From Blepharisma japonicum (taxonomy: Eukaryota; Ciliophora; Heterotrichea; Heterotrichida; Blepharismidae): a stretch of DNA of 64,000 nt. The translations under genes and the position numbers were made by a program. The notes under the pieces were generated by a model that did no database searches, was not told the origin of the DNA, and saw only the letters and a program-made list of their open reading frames with translations. Below are positions 1 through 12,400 of the stretch, piece by piece. Every line of letters starts with the position of its first letter. Position 1 is the first letter of the stretch. The stretch covers positions 62,001 through 126,000 of the forward strand of contig CATKHK010000044.1 of the NCBI GenBank assembly GCA_949751835.1, in the 5' to 3' direction.

Positions 1-3000
1 ATTGGAATTTCACAGAAGAAGGAATCATGTGGGATGTCTCGCAACTGAGGTAATTGTAATAATATTTAGCATCTTTGAGATTTTTAAACTCGATTCAAGA
101 GTTGGAAACCAGATCATAAGCCCTTTCTTTTGGGGTTAATTTTATTAATTCTACAGCTCTGATTTTTCTTTGGTATTGCAAGACAAGGGAAAAATATTTA
201 TCGCCTGGATGGGCTCCATATGGCCAGCTACAAATCTTGGTGATTGGGATGTTTTTTTCGAAGCCGTCTGGCATAGGAGCAGCTGCTTGCAAATATGCTA
301 TCCATACTAAGTCGCTTTCAGGGGATGAAAATGGAGATTGGGTTACCTTTATCCCTAATCGCTTAGCTAAAAATAAAATATTAAGTGGCTGGATGTACTT
401 TGAGCATTCAAATTTAGCAAGAGAGTGCTTTGATGAGAAAGGGTGGCCAATTAAATCTAGATAGTACATGAAATATAATTTCTGAGTTCTCACATCATTT
501 TCAGCCTTCATGACTTTTTTGCTTTCTGTCTGCGGCTCTCTTTCAATGTTCATTTTCTTTAAATCAAATTTGTTTCTAGAATTCTCCATTTCCTCTTCTT
601 CGCCTGGTGGCATAAAATGAATTTCTCCATGAGCTGTGACGACTCTGTTAGAAATATCACTTTCGCCTCATTTGTCATCATTGCTTTCATCCTCATTTGG
701 CAATCATCTATCTCTGTTGTACCTGACTCTCACTAAATCTTGCTCGTTTGTTAGAGAAATTATATTTTTAAACTTATCCAGGGTGGTTGGTCTTGAAGCT
801 TCTTTAGCTTTATAAGAATATTCTTCAAATAAAGAGGTTTGACGAGCTTGGCTATAAGCAGTACGAACTCCTGATGCTTCAAGAGGAGAATGATCAGGGC
901 TGTCTCTCTCAGATATCTCAGGCATTGATGTTTTTGGTATCAATAGTCCAAGCTCGCTTCTGCTTGATTCCATCTGGGAGCTCATAGTTCCTGGCTTTGA
1001 ATAATTGCTTGTTTGCTGTCTTGATGATGCATTTTTACTTGTTCTGGATAACTCTTGTGAAAGATCAGACCTTTTTGCAGACTCAGAAGACATTTTTGAA
1101 TTAGATTTTGCTGCTTTATTAGAGCTCTCTGAGCGTAGAGCTAATCTCGATGGGGTATTTCTTAAGTTATGTTCTCTAGAATTAGGCTTAGAGCCCTCAT
1201 TATCAAACCAAAATTTGCTAGATTCCTTTGATGTAGGAAGAGAGCCAAGTATATTGATTTCTTTTAGCGCTCCTAAGTCTTTATTGAATCCTTCCATAAT
1301 AGAAGAAAGATCAGGAGTCTTTTTTTGCCCACTTTCTGGAGTTGGAGCAAAATCTTCGTCCGATAAATTTTCGGAGTCTCTGCCCAGAATTTCAGAAAGG
1401 TCCTCCTGCAATTTTAATGACTGCTCTCCATTTAATATAGATCCTTCAGGGCTTGCTTCTACATTGACTGCTTTTAATAGTTTTTGCCATAGTTTGCTGC
1501 CTTTGCCACTTTTTCTTTTAGGGTCCGCTGTTGGTGATTGGGCTGGGGTTCTATTTTGGCTTGTGTCTTGCTGCGCTTTTTTAGTTTCTGCGTTTTTACC
1601 TCTTCTAACTAAGCCTTTCATATCATTAAAAGACATGCTACTGGAAAGCTTCACACCTTCAATTGATACGGTTCTCAGCATCTCCTCTTGAATTTCTTTT
1701 AGATTTTGGCTTTCTGGTTCTGGCCTGTGGCTGTAAAAGCCTGTTTGTGTTCTAATTGCATCTCTTGCAGGGAACTCTGTAAGAGGCATTGAGCTTGAAG
1801 GAAGAAGAGACCCATCAACACTGCTTTCAGCTCTGCTTTTAAGTTTTCTTGTAGTACTCTGGCCACTGTTACTGCTATAGAGAATTGGTGATTGCCGAGC
1901 ATTGAATTCCATAAGAGTTGGGCTAATTGTTTTCCCCCTCTGCGATTTTCTTACATTGACAGGTGTTTCAGCTTTCTCTTCAACTTTTTTAGTTTCTGAT
2001 TGAAGAATTGTCGGGTTTAAAGTTTGTGCTCTTTGCTGATTTCTCGCATTTTCTATTATATCGATTTTAGTTTCTTCAGCTTTATACTCTAGAATTTCTT
2101 TAATCATTTCATCACTCTCATTTATTTCTTCAGTGTTTTCATAAATTTCTATTTCTGACGGTCTCTCTGAATTATTTTGCAACTCAGGGGTGCTAATATA
2201 TTCATCAGGAATAGCAATTTTCTCAATTTTGATTTCTTCTTTTTTCATCACCAAATTTTCTTGCTTTTTTGGAGTCTCTTTCACTCTTTCTGGCTCTCTT
2301 TGTTTGGCTTCACTTTTTCTCTCCCTCGACTTATTTTCAATCCTTGGCGTTTCCTTTATTTCTGCTTTTACTTCTTCTTTTGCTTCTTCTTTTTCTTGCT
2401 GAATTTCTTCGTTATTCTGCTTGCCTTCTTGCACCTTTATATCATTTTCTGAGTGGCTATCATAGCTGTCTTCTTCACTAGCACTCAATTCTTCAATACT
2501 GTCATAATTTTCACTATTATCACTATATAGCGTCTTATTGTCATGCTTCATTCTTAAATACTTATAATTCTGCGACGCCAATGTTTTGCTTCTTTCAAAT
2601 CTCCTCTCGACTAATGGAGACGGGTCTTTGGATTTTCTGGATAGTTTTCTTTTTCTAGCTCTTTCAACTTTTACCTCTTCTGAAACGCCTTCTTTCTTTT
2701 TAAGCTTTTTTCTATAAAACCATTCAGGAGCTTTTTTTTCCGGTTCTTTTTCTTCATCAGAGTCTGCGAAGTTGTTGATGTCAGAAATTTCTTCTTCCTC
2801 TTCTTCTTCTTTTGAGTCAGAGTGAGAACTTGGGGCATCTTCTACAGATTCATAGCCTTCGAGATCTCCTGGGTGATTTAATAAGGAGACTGAGAAAGCA
2901 AATGGGCATGCATAGAGAATGTCCATCATTTCTGGTAATGAGACTTTTCGATTAAGCTCTCTGGTGATATTAGTTAATGGGTATTGGTCTTCTGGATCAG

Positions 3001-4366
3001 CAGCATCAATGTTTTTTCGCAAAAAAAGTTCTGCAGCTGCTAAAGCATCAATCCTTACCTTGTCATAGAACGGTTTTCCTCTCGCTTGGAACTCTGGGTG
3101 CCTTTCAGTAATATTCCTCACTGCTATTTTATTATTCATGAAAATTTCTTTCCTCATTTCTTTGATAAATTTTTTCATTTCATCTCTAAAAGGGAAATGC
3201 TGGACAGATCGTTTTTCTTTTGTGTTATACCAATATCTTTTTCCTTCCATTGTAAAGCGAAATTCCCAGTGTTTCATGCTTGTTTCTTTTTTAAGAGTTT
3301 CAAGATGTTGATAGACAGATCCTAATAAATGAATTTCATTTTGAAAATTAATCCCTGCAGATTTTGCGATTTCAAAAACCATGATATCTGTTATAGCTTC
3401 ATCAACCGTCAACCTCGGCTTAAAATATGCAGCTCTTCTTCTGAATTCAGGATCAGGCATATTTTCTTTCATTACAATATAGTCTTTTCTTTGGATCAAT
3501 TTCACCAAATCCACTTCGTATTTTTTACATTCATTATCATAGAACGTCGTAAACTGTGAAACTTCTCTTCCTCCAACATTAAACTTCACACGCTGGATTA
3601 GTTCCATCAAAAATATACGAGCTGGATGCTGTATCTGAGAGGTAGCAATTTCTGTATTAATATAAACAATATTTCCTACACTGTCTAATTCCTGTTTTCA
3701 TAGAGGAGGTAATGGGAGTACAAGAGCCACTCTAGCAATTCATAATAATCGATAATCTCCTGCAATTCCATATTCTTTTGCAAGATTCAATACAGCTTCA
3801 GGGTTAATTAATTGGTACTCAAGAGAGTCTTCTATCATTTTAGGTGGTCCATCATCTTTACCTCCAAACAAAAGATCATAGAACTCTTTTGATTCCTTTT
3901 GAATTGTAATGAATTTCTCTCCTGTATTATTTTCAGTTTTCCCAACCTTTGCCATAAGCTTTTCAAAAGCAACCATCTGGTCTTCATATGATAAAATTTC
4001 ATTATTCTGAGGGTTATTTGTATTTTTCCTATCACTTTGAGCAGATTCTTTTGTGTTTTCTTGGAAATTCTGTTCGATGTCTTTTTCTACAAGTCTTGCA
4101 AAGCATTTTCTGAATTTGTAAATTAAAGGGTGATTAGTTGTAGTGATTTGAGTTTTCATATTGTGGTATTGGATTTGGCCTTTATAGTCGCTTTCTCTTT
4201 TCCATCCAATTGGTAGTAAGCATAGTAAAGCTTGATGGAGAAACCACTTATATTTTTCTTCATTTTCAAAATCCATGCCGAGCTGTTGGGCAAGATATTG
4301 GACTTCTCTAACAGGGTATTCAACAAGTCTTTTTCGTCCCTGGTCTTTGACATAAAATCGGTACAT
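1..4366 (-). CDS. Giant multi-WW-module protein, CEP164-like (3' end off the window)
   Basis: One reading frame runs from ATG at 4366 leftwards past base 1, at least 1455 codons, if TGA at 3740, 3698, 704, 668 and 95 is read as Trp. It carries repeated modules resembling the N-terminal region of CEP164: a short helix containing an LGI/LGM-type motif, then LxWIAR..LxxPLPxxW, then a WW-like stretch. Copies lie at about residues 20-105 (LLPIGWKRESDYKGQIQYHN), 190-260 (LLWIARVALVLPLPPLWKQE), a degenerate one near 330-365 (KRYWYNTKEKRSVQHFP) and 1300-1455 (DLVWIAYLQAAAPMP, then DAKYYYNYL). The middle (about 530-1180) is charged, Ser/Glu/Lys-rich and low in complexity. CEP164 is a distal-appendage protein needed for cilium assembly and normally has one WW domain; a ciliary or basal-body role here is inference. 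NF-YB lies 37 bp upstream. Confidence is high for the single gene, moderate for the family. Confidence 0.8.
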
Positions 4367-4403
4367 TATTATGACATGTATTTTTTCATATATAACTTAT
4401 AAA

Positions 4404-4814
4404 TTAATCTGATTTTTCTTCTTCTTCCTCTTCTTCATGATCTTCCCCATTAAGTGTGTTTGGAAATAGCATTGGTGGTATTCCTTCTTCATCATTTTTT
4501 TCTCCTTTGGAAAGATCTCGGTATCTTTGTAAATAGACTCGCAGAGGCTCAATATATTTTTCGAATCCAAGAGTGTTCATCGCATACATTAGGTCGTCGC
4601 CGCTTATTGTCTTTCTTCTTTCGCTAAGGCATTTCTCGCAGGCTTCACTGGTAATAAAGCTGATGAACTCAGAGACACATTCTTGCACGCATTCTTTAGC
4701 ATCTTTGCTGATTTTTGCAGAAGGTGGTAAAGCTTTTTTCATGATACGTGAAATATTGGCTATTGGCAAGAATCTATCCTGCTCTCTTTGGTCACCTTGA
4801 GCATCTTCGTTCAT
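4404..4814 (-). CDS. NF-YB: Nuclear transcription factor Y subunit B (CBF/HAP3 histone-fold protein)
   Basis: 136 residues, ATG at 4814, TAA at 4404. Residues about 14-100 are the classic NF-YB/HAP3 histone fold: [36 protein letters not shown], then [30 protein letters not shown] and [13 protein letters not shown]. These motifs are nearly diagnostic. NF-YB pairs with NF-YC through the histone fold, and the dimer recruits NF-YA to bind CCAAT boxes. The tail is acidic (Glu-rich) and poorly conserved, as is usual. The gene is intronless as far as visible and sits between two same-strand neighbours with 37 and 51 bp spacers. Confidence 0.95.
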   Translation of the reverse strand: MNEDAQGDQREQDRFLPIANISRIMKKALPPSAKISKDAKECVQECVSEFISFITSEACEKCLSERRKTISGDDLMYAMNTLGFEKYIEPLRVYLQRYRDLSKGEKNDEEGIPPMLFPNTLNGEDHEEEEEEEKSD

Positions 4815-4865
4815 AATTTAAAATTTTATTTATTATTCTCAAGCAAATGAATTCAAATTAATTTG

Positions 4866-5537
4866 TTACAAAGGATCGACCTCCATAGACATTTCAGTGC
4901 TGATTGAAATTTTTTTCATTTTCCTAGTAAGTTCATCAAGTCCTTCTCTTAGTCGTTTTTTAAAAGTAGGTTCTCCATACATTGGCGTGAAAGTGTATTT
5001 ACCAAAGAAGACCCCACCTTGTAAGGTTTGACTTACCCTCCATTGGAATTCACTCTTATTATTTTTGCATATCTCTGCTATTTCAAGATTCAAAATATTC
5101 TCAGGGATTAAATTGAGATTTGGCTCGTATAGGACTAGTTCGATAGCAAAAATTATTGAATTTACAGTCATTACTGGCTTTCATTCCTCTTCTTGAAGGG
5201 CATCAATTACGAAATATCCGGTATCTATATCAATGTTTGGATGATAGACTTGGTTTTTTACAACTACAATTGGTGGCTTGAAAGGATAACCAGGGTTAAT
5301 TTTTATTATACAATGGAACCAAGCACCTGCATATAAATGATTCTGATCAGGCTTTATTTGAAGTGAAACTGGGACGCATTTATATATACCATCATTGAAG
5401 GGGAAAGAAATATTTATATTTGTATAGCCTGCTGTATATCGCTTTGTGGAAAGCTCTGCTAGATCTTTTGATAGACGCATCTCAGCAACAGAGAAGAGCA
5501 CACTGTGCTGTTTCTTTTTGTTTTTCAGTAGCAACAT
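4866..5537 (-). CDS. Ubc12-like E2-fold protein lacking the catalytic cysteine
   Basis: 223 residues, ATG at 5537, TAA at 4866, with TGA at 5181 read as Trp in the conserved E2 motif WKPVMTVNSII. The whole length aligns with UBE2M/Ubc12, the NEDD8 E2: an N-terminal KNKKKQ tract, RLSKDLAEL, PGYPFKPP, VYHPNID, then the WKPV(L/M)T(I/V)NSII block and a C-terminal QTLQGG. The HPN motif (99-101) is present, but in the active-site segment (GNVCLNIL in Ubc12) this protein reads GYFVIDAL, so Val110 replaces the catalytic Cys. It therefore cannot form a thioester at the normal site and resembles a UEV-type E2 variant. Whether it still binds NEDD8 machinery is unknown. A C-terminal extension of about 40 residues is charged. 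Confidence 0.85.
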
Positions 5538-5834
5538 TATTATATAAGATTTTAATAGCAGTTTAAAGAATAAAATTCCATTAACTTTGAAAATGAAGCA
5601 TGGAATAGCGCAATAAATTCAAATGCATAAACATAGAAAACCTAGGTAATAATCTTAAACTAAAGTATTTATCATTATGTAAGTAATAGAAAAATGTGAA
5701 TTATCAGTAAGGTTAGCATAAATTCTAGATAGTTTATCAATAGTTATAAAAGCTCTCTAAAATATAAGATATTATATATTAGATTTAAATTTTACAAGGC
5801 GCTGCTAAATAATAGCTATTAATATAAGCATAAA
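5538..5834. other. AT-rich intergenic gap
   Basis: 297 bp between the 5' end of the E2-like gene and the 3' end of the Aurora-like kinase gene. I see no open frame, RNA gene or repeat in it. It must hold the promoter of the E2-like gene. Confidence 0.6.
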
Positions 5835-7541
5835 TTAATTTGAAATTGAATTCGGAGCCACCAGATTAAGAACAAGCTTTCTTATGTCAAGGACATTTGT
5901 TATATCATTCAAATCTGAATGCAAGCATCTTAAAGAATGGACTCGTTTTTCATAACTTTCCCTCAACTTGTCTATCATCTTTTGTATTTTGCTCTTAGTT
6001 TCAGCTCTCCCTCTTAATTCTTGCAATAATTGTGAAGAATGTCTAAGGTAAATTGATGATTTCAAGCCTCTTTTGAATAAAATGACTGCATTATTCAGTT
6101 CTGTCATATCATTCTTAACTGCTTCAAACATTTCACTTTTTTCATGGACAAATTTAACTGATTTCAAGTATCTTAAATTTAACTCTGATTTCTTGATTTT
6201 CGATTCAGCCGCTTGACATTGTTTTTGGTATTTTTCTTTAAGTTTTTTGAAATTTTTTTCGTCATTCTCATGCTCTTTTATCATTGCAAGGCCATACTTG
6301 CACTGCTTTCTTATATTTTCTTTACTTTTCCTTGCAGTTTCTACAGTTCTCAATAATGTAAAACTTTGAATCTGTTCTGCTCTTAGCTTATCTAAATCAT
6401 TTTGCAAGTTATTATTCCTATTCCTTAGTTGCTCAACCTTTTCTTCAAGTGACCTTAAAGTTTGCTGCTTTTTAGCTAATTCTCTTTCAGTTGTCCATAT
6501 TTCAGTCTTCAGTACATTTGCTTTAATTTTTTCGTTTCTGAGTGGCTCAGAAATCACTACGCATTCATCAGTAAACTCTACATCTCCTTGATCAGGAATT
6601 GTGGGTAACGGAGTTTTCTCTGTTTCAATTTCGCATGTGTTTCTAATTGGTGGATGTTGCTTCATTCATGGGTGCTCTAGTAATTTTGTGATGGATATTC
6701 TTAAATCTGGATTAGGATTTAACAGTCTTTTTACGAGATCTTTTGCTAATAATGGAAAATTTTTAGGGAAACCGATTTTTGCTGCCCTTATTTTATCAAA
6801 TAGTTCTACCTGTGTGTTGGACTGAAAAGGAGCTCTTCCTACTAGTATTTCGAATAGGAGAACTCCTAAATTTCATAAATCTAAATTAATGCCATGGCCT
6901 TTTCTTTCAATCATTTCGGGTGCTAAATAGTCTAGAGTTCCACAATAAGTTGATCGTTCTTCATTGAAAAAATTGCTCCAGCCAAAATCTCCTAATTTTG
7001 CATTTCCTTCTGAATCTAATAAAATATTTTCAGGTTTTATATCTCTGTGAATAATTGGAGGGTCTTTTGAATGTAAATACTGCACAGCCAAAGCAACTTC
7101 TCTCAAATACTGCGCTGCACTCTGCTCATCAAAATTTTTCATTTTCCTCAATTTCGTAAATAATTGCCCTCCTTCAGCTAGCTCCAAAATCAAATAAAAA
7201 TTTGTGTTATCTTCAAAGTGTGAATATAACTTTACTATATTCGGATGATTTAAACAATACATGATCCTCACCTCTCTTCTTACCTGCTGCAGCATTCCTC
7301 TCAACAGTACTCTAGTTTTTGGTATCACTTTTATAGCGAATTCTTTTCCTGAAGCTGTATGTTTAACTTTAAAGACTTCCCCAAAAGCTCCTTGCCCAAG
7401 AGGCTTTTTAGCAATGCTTTGGAAGTCTTCTACTCTGCATTCTCTTTCTTTTCCTTGCTTTACTGATGGAGGGAGAAATAATAATCGTCGCTGATTTTAA
7501 AATACCTCTGAAGACTCGGATTTTTCATTTGATGTTTTCAT
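5835..7541 (-). CDS. Aurora-like Ser/Thr kinase with long C-terminal coiled coil
   Basis: 563 residues after removing one 15-nt intron (7491-7505) that follows codon 12. The start is ATG at 7541; no ATG exists downstream of the intron before the glycine loop. The kinase domain spans about 36-285: glycine loop GQGAFGEV, Lys66 in [12 protein letters not shown] (Asp162) and DFGWS (Asp180). DFGWS, STYCGTLDYLAPEMI and the final HPWM are Aurora-type signatures. TGA encodes Trp at 6873 (INLDLWNLGV) and 6666 (EHPWM). Residues about 320-530 are strongly coiled-coil (long Lys/Glu/Gln heptads), whereas Aurora kinases usually end shortly after the kinase domain. Auroras control mitotic spindle and, in protists, flagellar disassembly; the tail may set localisation or dimerisation (inference). 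Confidence 0.88.
7491..7505 (-). other. 15-nt intron in Aurora-like kinase
   Basis: On the minus strand: GTATTTTAAAATCAG. It contains an in-frame TAA. Removal joins ATG-containing exon 1 to the kinase frame in phase. Confidence 0.9.
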
Positions 7542-7596
7542 TATTTTTCTAATGAAGGTGGCGGCATATATAGTTTCAAGAATTTATTAGACATTA

Positions 7597-9321
7597 TTAA
7601 TTAAGGGCTTGCAAGGCGAAATATTTGACATCGTTGTCGGAGTCTCCTGAAAGCTCTTGGAGGATTGATATGAAGGGGGAGATGTCCATTTTGGAACGGA
7701 GCTTTTTGAGTGACTTACAAAGGACAAGCCGGATATTTGGCACCCTGTCTTGAGAGGCTTCTGTGAAAATTGGGATTAAATGCTCAGGGTCTATTGGTAA
7801 ATGACCTAAAATATGTAGAACAGTTCGTCTTGAGATGTAGCCTAGGTTGTGATGATAAAGCTCTAGAAGCTTAGGCAAAAATTCAGCCATTATTCAGCTT
7901 GGCGGAAGGATTTCTACTAATTCCTCAACTTTTTTCAGCCCAGTTTTCCTCACCTCATTTACTGCATCAGTGAGAAAATTAAAAAAAATGGGCTGAATAA
8001 GCCCTATAAATACCTCAGAACCTAAATGCCTTGCTATAGGCACACAACACTTGTATACAGATTCCCTGAGTCTTCACTGTGGAGATTCTTTAGCTAGTTT
8101 CAATAAAGATTCACACAATGGTGGAGTAAGAAACTTTGGGCCAATAGCTTTAGCTACATTTCCAAGCCCTTCAATCATATTCAGTTTGATTTCATAATTT
8201 TCATCGTTTACCAAATCAAAGGACAGAGGTGCTATTTTTGCATAAGAAAAATCCTTTTCTGCATAGCTAGCAACTTCAGAGATAACTTCTGCACAATTTT
8301 TCCTAACTTTTGGAGTTAAGAAATTATCTTTAGAAGTGGATTCTAGGATTGGAAATATTAAATTTTGTATTTTTTCTGCAGATATGACGTGAAGTGTGTT
8401 TTTTAGCGCTAGTAAAGCGATTGCTCTCACTTCTGATTCTATATCTTGTAAGAGGTGAACCAAAGTTTGAATTAAAGAATTTTCTGTTATGTCTTTTCCT
8501 AAAGTTTCTGCAAGTGCAGGAAAATCTTTTGCAAGTGAAAATCTAACCTTTCATGATTTATCTTCTCCAATTAAAAGAATAATTGGCAAAGAGTTAAACT
8601 TATTTTCTTCTTCACTTAAGAGTTGGACTATTTCTTTTAAGGTTTCTACACATAATGCTCTTATTTGGTCTTGATCATCTTTGGCGCGTTTTCTTACTGC
8701 AGGAATAATCTCAGTAACTAAATAATCTTTTTCAATTGTCTTAGCAATTTGCCCGATTTCAATCAATGCAGCTCTTCTGACCATTGGTATGTCTTCATGG
8801 CTTAGTTCTAAAAGCATCTGCCTGATATTCTCTTTTAAGTCTCCACTCCGAGGATACACATGGGAAAATAGCGGGCATGCAGATATTCTTGCAGAAAAAT
8901 TTTCAGCAGAAGCTAATCTAAGAATAGTTGGGGAAAATATATCAATAATTTCTCTATCAGATAAAATATCTGATATTATTATAAGCGATTTCACAGCTTG
9001 TTCTCTAATCAATGTTTCATCAAGTGCTGCTAAATTTTCAAGTAAAGGCAATAAAGAACTGGCTTCTCCAGGCACAAATGGATGAAATTGACCTAATTCT
9101 TGGGCTAAAGCAAAAAGAACTTCATCTTCTAAGTATGTTAAAGCTGGTTAGATATTACTTGCTAAATAAGGTAGAAGCTTAGTTTTAGTTTGTTCAGGAC
9201 CTAGAATTGTAGCTATTATTTGAAGTCGATGAATGGCATTGACTTTAACATAGATTTCATCAGTACTCAACTCCTCTATTAAGAATTCTAAGGGGTTTGG
9301 ATCTATTTATCTTTCACCCAT
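7597..9321 (-). CDS. PPP2R1: Protein phosphatase 2A 65-kDa scaffold subunit A (HEAT repeats)
   Basis: 564 residues after removal of two 15-nt introns (9303-9317 and 9144-9158); the family is about 590 residues. It begins MDPNPLEFLIEELSTDEI and runs as about fifteen HEAT repeats to VKYFALQALN, matching the PR65 ending VDVKYFAQEAL. Strong landmarks are EDEVLFALAQELGQF, ARISACPLFSHVYPR, IPMVRRAALIEIGQIAK and VKYFALQ. Trp codons at 8551, 8074 and 7894 are TGA. The A subunit is a horseshoe scaffold that holds the catalytic C subunit and a regulatory B subunit of PP2A in cytoplasm and nucleus. The Aurora-like kinase gene starts 55 bp downstream. Confidence 0.95.
9144..9158 (-). other. 15-nt intron 2 in PP2A-A gene
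   Basis: On the minus strand: GTAATATCTAACCAG, with an in-frame TAA. It splits an ACT codon (LPYLA|T), and its removal restores the PR65 frame. Confidence 0.92.
9303..9317 (-). other. 15-nt intron 1 in PP2A-A gene
   Basis: On the minus strand: GTGAAAGATAAATAG. It falls after the fourth base of the coding sequence (ATGG|AT), leaving a minimal first exon that encodes only the start Met and one base. Confidence 0.9.
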
Positions 9322-9421
9322 TTCAGACTGTATAATTCTTTTATCTCTATTTAATATGGAAATTTTAAATATTAGCCCCTTTACTAAATAATTAAATAAT
9401 TATTATTCTTGATTTTAACTT

Positions 9422-12400
9422 CTAAGTGTCTTCACTGTCAGATGATAGTATTATTGACTCAAGTTCTCTTGTACTGAATCTTTCTTTAGACTTCCTTGAC
9501 ATAATATCTGAGTTTTCTTCCAGCTCTTTCTCCAAATCTAATTTTCTGTTGTTGTCATCAGGCTCATTTTTTAGTTCTTGGAGAATCTCAATTATCCTAT
9601 TATTTTGACAGCTCAACTCTGCAATTGCTTTAGAATTTTGCTTATTCAGAGCCTGATTTTTAAAGACTGCTTGCTTCATCGCTTTAAACTTTTGAGTGAT
9701 CTCAGCCTTTGAATATTTTAGCTTTTCTTTTACACACATCTGAAAATATCTTTTGGTACTACTATTTCTCTTCCAAATTATTAAGGTTTCTAGCTCCGCA
9801 ATGATTTCTGCAACTTCTTTTTGGTCTGCTATTTCAGAGAACTCTTGAACGCGCTCAAAAGTGTCCCACATAATTGAAATAAGTAAATTCAGCATAATTA
9901 TAGCGTTAATTAAGCTTGCTATAAAGAAAAATATCCACTGAATTTCATTCATGCCATCTACATCATAATCTCCTATATTAATTCGATAAGCCATAGCTAA
10001 GTTTTCAGCATAGCCTAAATTTTTTGTATCTAAGACATAAAAAATGAAGCTAAAAGACATTGTAGAGTAAAATAATAAAACTAAAAATCAAGCCACATCT
10101 TTAAATACCTCATATAATAAATTGCTCATGTAACGGAGTCTTTTTGATATTCTGAAATATGAAATCCCTCTGATTCATGAAAAAATTATAAGCCATACTA
10201 AAAATCCATAGCAAACGTCTTGTGAAGAGCCTGAGAACTGAATTATTGCATAAATTAAGCTGAAAAATGTTCTTATGCACTCAATAGTATTTCATATGTC
10301 TTTAAAGTAGTTTCGGCGGGCTACAATTAATTTATAAAATTCATAGCAAGACAATATAATACTAATAAGCAACAAAAACACAAGAAATCCTTGTTTTTCT
10401 AAAAAGAAAACAATATAAATTGATAAAATAAATAGATAAAATGTATAGAATAGTGCTTTGGAGTACATTATCCATCTTAATTTTTCCCATTTATATTTCA
10501 GCAGCTGTTTTATAAAATAATTTTCAAAAACATTTTCATTTGGAGAATATCTCAGACTATTCAAAAATTCAATACTTTCTTTGGAGCCTAACGTAAGATT
10601 TATAGGAATAACGCATTGTTTATAAGTTACTGGGATTTCTTCCTTCATTTTTTTAGGGTGATTAAAAAATTTGCTTTCTTTCACTCTGAATTTTTTAGAG
10701 TGGCGGTATAGTGGAAATTTTGTATTACTACTGCAAAATTTAATTGAAAGAGGGTAATGGATTATGAAAATGGCATTGTAAAATTTACTTAAACTTGAGT
10801 TGCCTGCCAGATTCATTTTAGTCAAAATATCTGAGTTGAGAAATGAAAGAGAATAAGGATTTTCACAGACCATACTTTTTAGCTTTCCTACTATTGCAGC
10901 TTCACAATCAATCAGTCCTTTTAATATAGATATTGATAAAGGATTTTGATCAAAAGTTGTATTTATAATTGGGGTGCCATTAGTTAGACTTTTCTTTAAG
11001 CTCCGTGAATCATTAAAATATGCATAAAAATGAAGCAGATTAAAACGATATGGGAAAATCAACCAATTTTCTTTACTTGGATCATGCTTTTTACATTGAT
11101 TCATAATTATGTCTGAGATGTACTGCATATAAGAAAAATTGTCGCCAGTGCCTACTGCAATAGGGATAATACTTTTGAAAGGGTTTTTATTGATGTATAC
11201 CTTGCAGCTCTCTTCATTAGCTGACTCAAAATATACAAAATATTCCTCATTTTGAGAAACGCTCATTCCTATACACGCATAAGAAGTCTCATAGCTATAA
11301 ATCCTGGTAAAAGTTTTCATGTCCCAATACAACACCTTATGCATGCCATGTATCGAAATTAATGTTTCTTCGTCTGATAATAAAGATATATCGTTTATAA
11401 TGCCTAGCTCAAAACCAAACTTATGAATTAATTTTGCTCTTCTCCAGTCCCATATTTTAATTTCTTCAGCACAAGCAGATAATATTTTATCATCATTATT
11501 AAAACTATATATTCTTTCAATACCATTCTTGTGAGCATCAAAAATAATTGAAAGAAGACTGCCTGTATATGTATCTCATATCCTTATTTCACCATCAGTT
11601 GACCCTGACATCAAAAATCCAGACTTTTTCATAAATTTGACAATTTTTACTGAATAAGCGTGTCCTTCTAATTTTTTGAATAATTCATATCGTTTTATAT
11701 CTCATAAATTGATTTTTCCATATATATCGCCAGTTGCCAAAATACTTTTATCATTAAAATAGTCAATGCTTGATACTTCTGGGTGATTGTTCCCTAAATC
11801 AATTGGCATACTATTATTGACAGAAAATAGATTCATAATATGAATAGCTTGACTATCAAGATAAATAAAGTTCTGGTCATCTATTGCAATTAAATGAGTC
11901 ACTTTTTTTGGACATTTAAATATTATTACTTTTTCATCACTTCCAAAATTTCATAAATATAAAGTATTTTCAATAAAACAATATAGACTATTTGACGAGG
12001 AAAAACAAAACTTTTGACATACAATTGATCTTTCTTGAGAAAATTCAGGAACTTTAAGGACTGAGAGCTTTAAATCGCTTGATGATGAGTACACAGTTTT
12101 TCCATTTTTACTCACAACTAAGCAAGTAATTTCATTATCATGAGCTCGGATTTCTGACAATTTTTTATCCTGTGCCATATCTCAAAATATTAATTTTCCG
12201 TCTTTTGACATCACAAAAATATCTTCTTTTGGTGTAAAATTAACTACTGGGACATTGCTATAATTTAATTCTCTTAAACTTTTAAAAGAGATTTTTTCAA
12301 AAATTTGTACAGAATAATCAAATACTACAGCAATCATAGTTTCTAAAGGCGATAATTTTATAATTTGGCCTCCTTTTGGAATCTTTTTTTCTGTTATAAT

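Noticed and set aside
2177-2481. Plus-strand hydrophobic frames of 70-91 codons inside the giant WW gene
   Set aside because: They are antisense of the Glu/Lys-rich coding strand; such complements give Phe/Leu/Ser-rich frames by composition.
704-3610. A separate 968-residue gene ending at TGA 704, and another at 95-613
   Set aside because: Both stops are TGA and the frame continues unbroken on each side, so these are parts of one gene.
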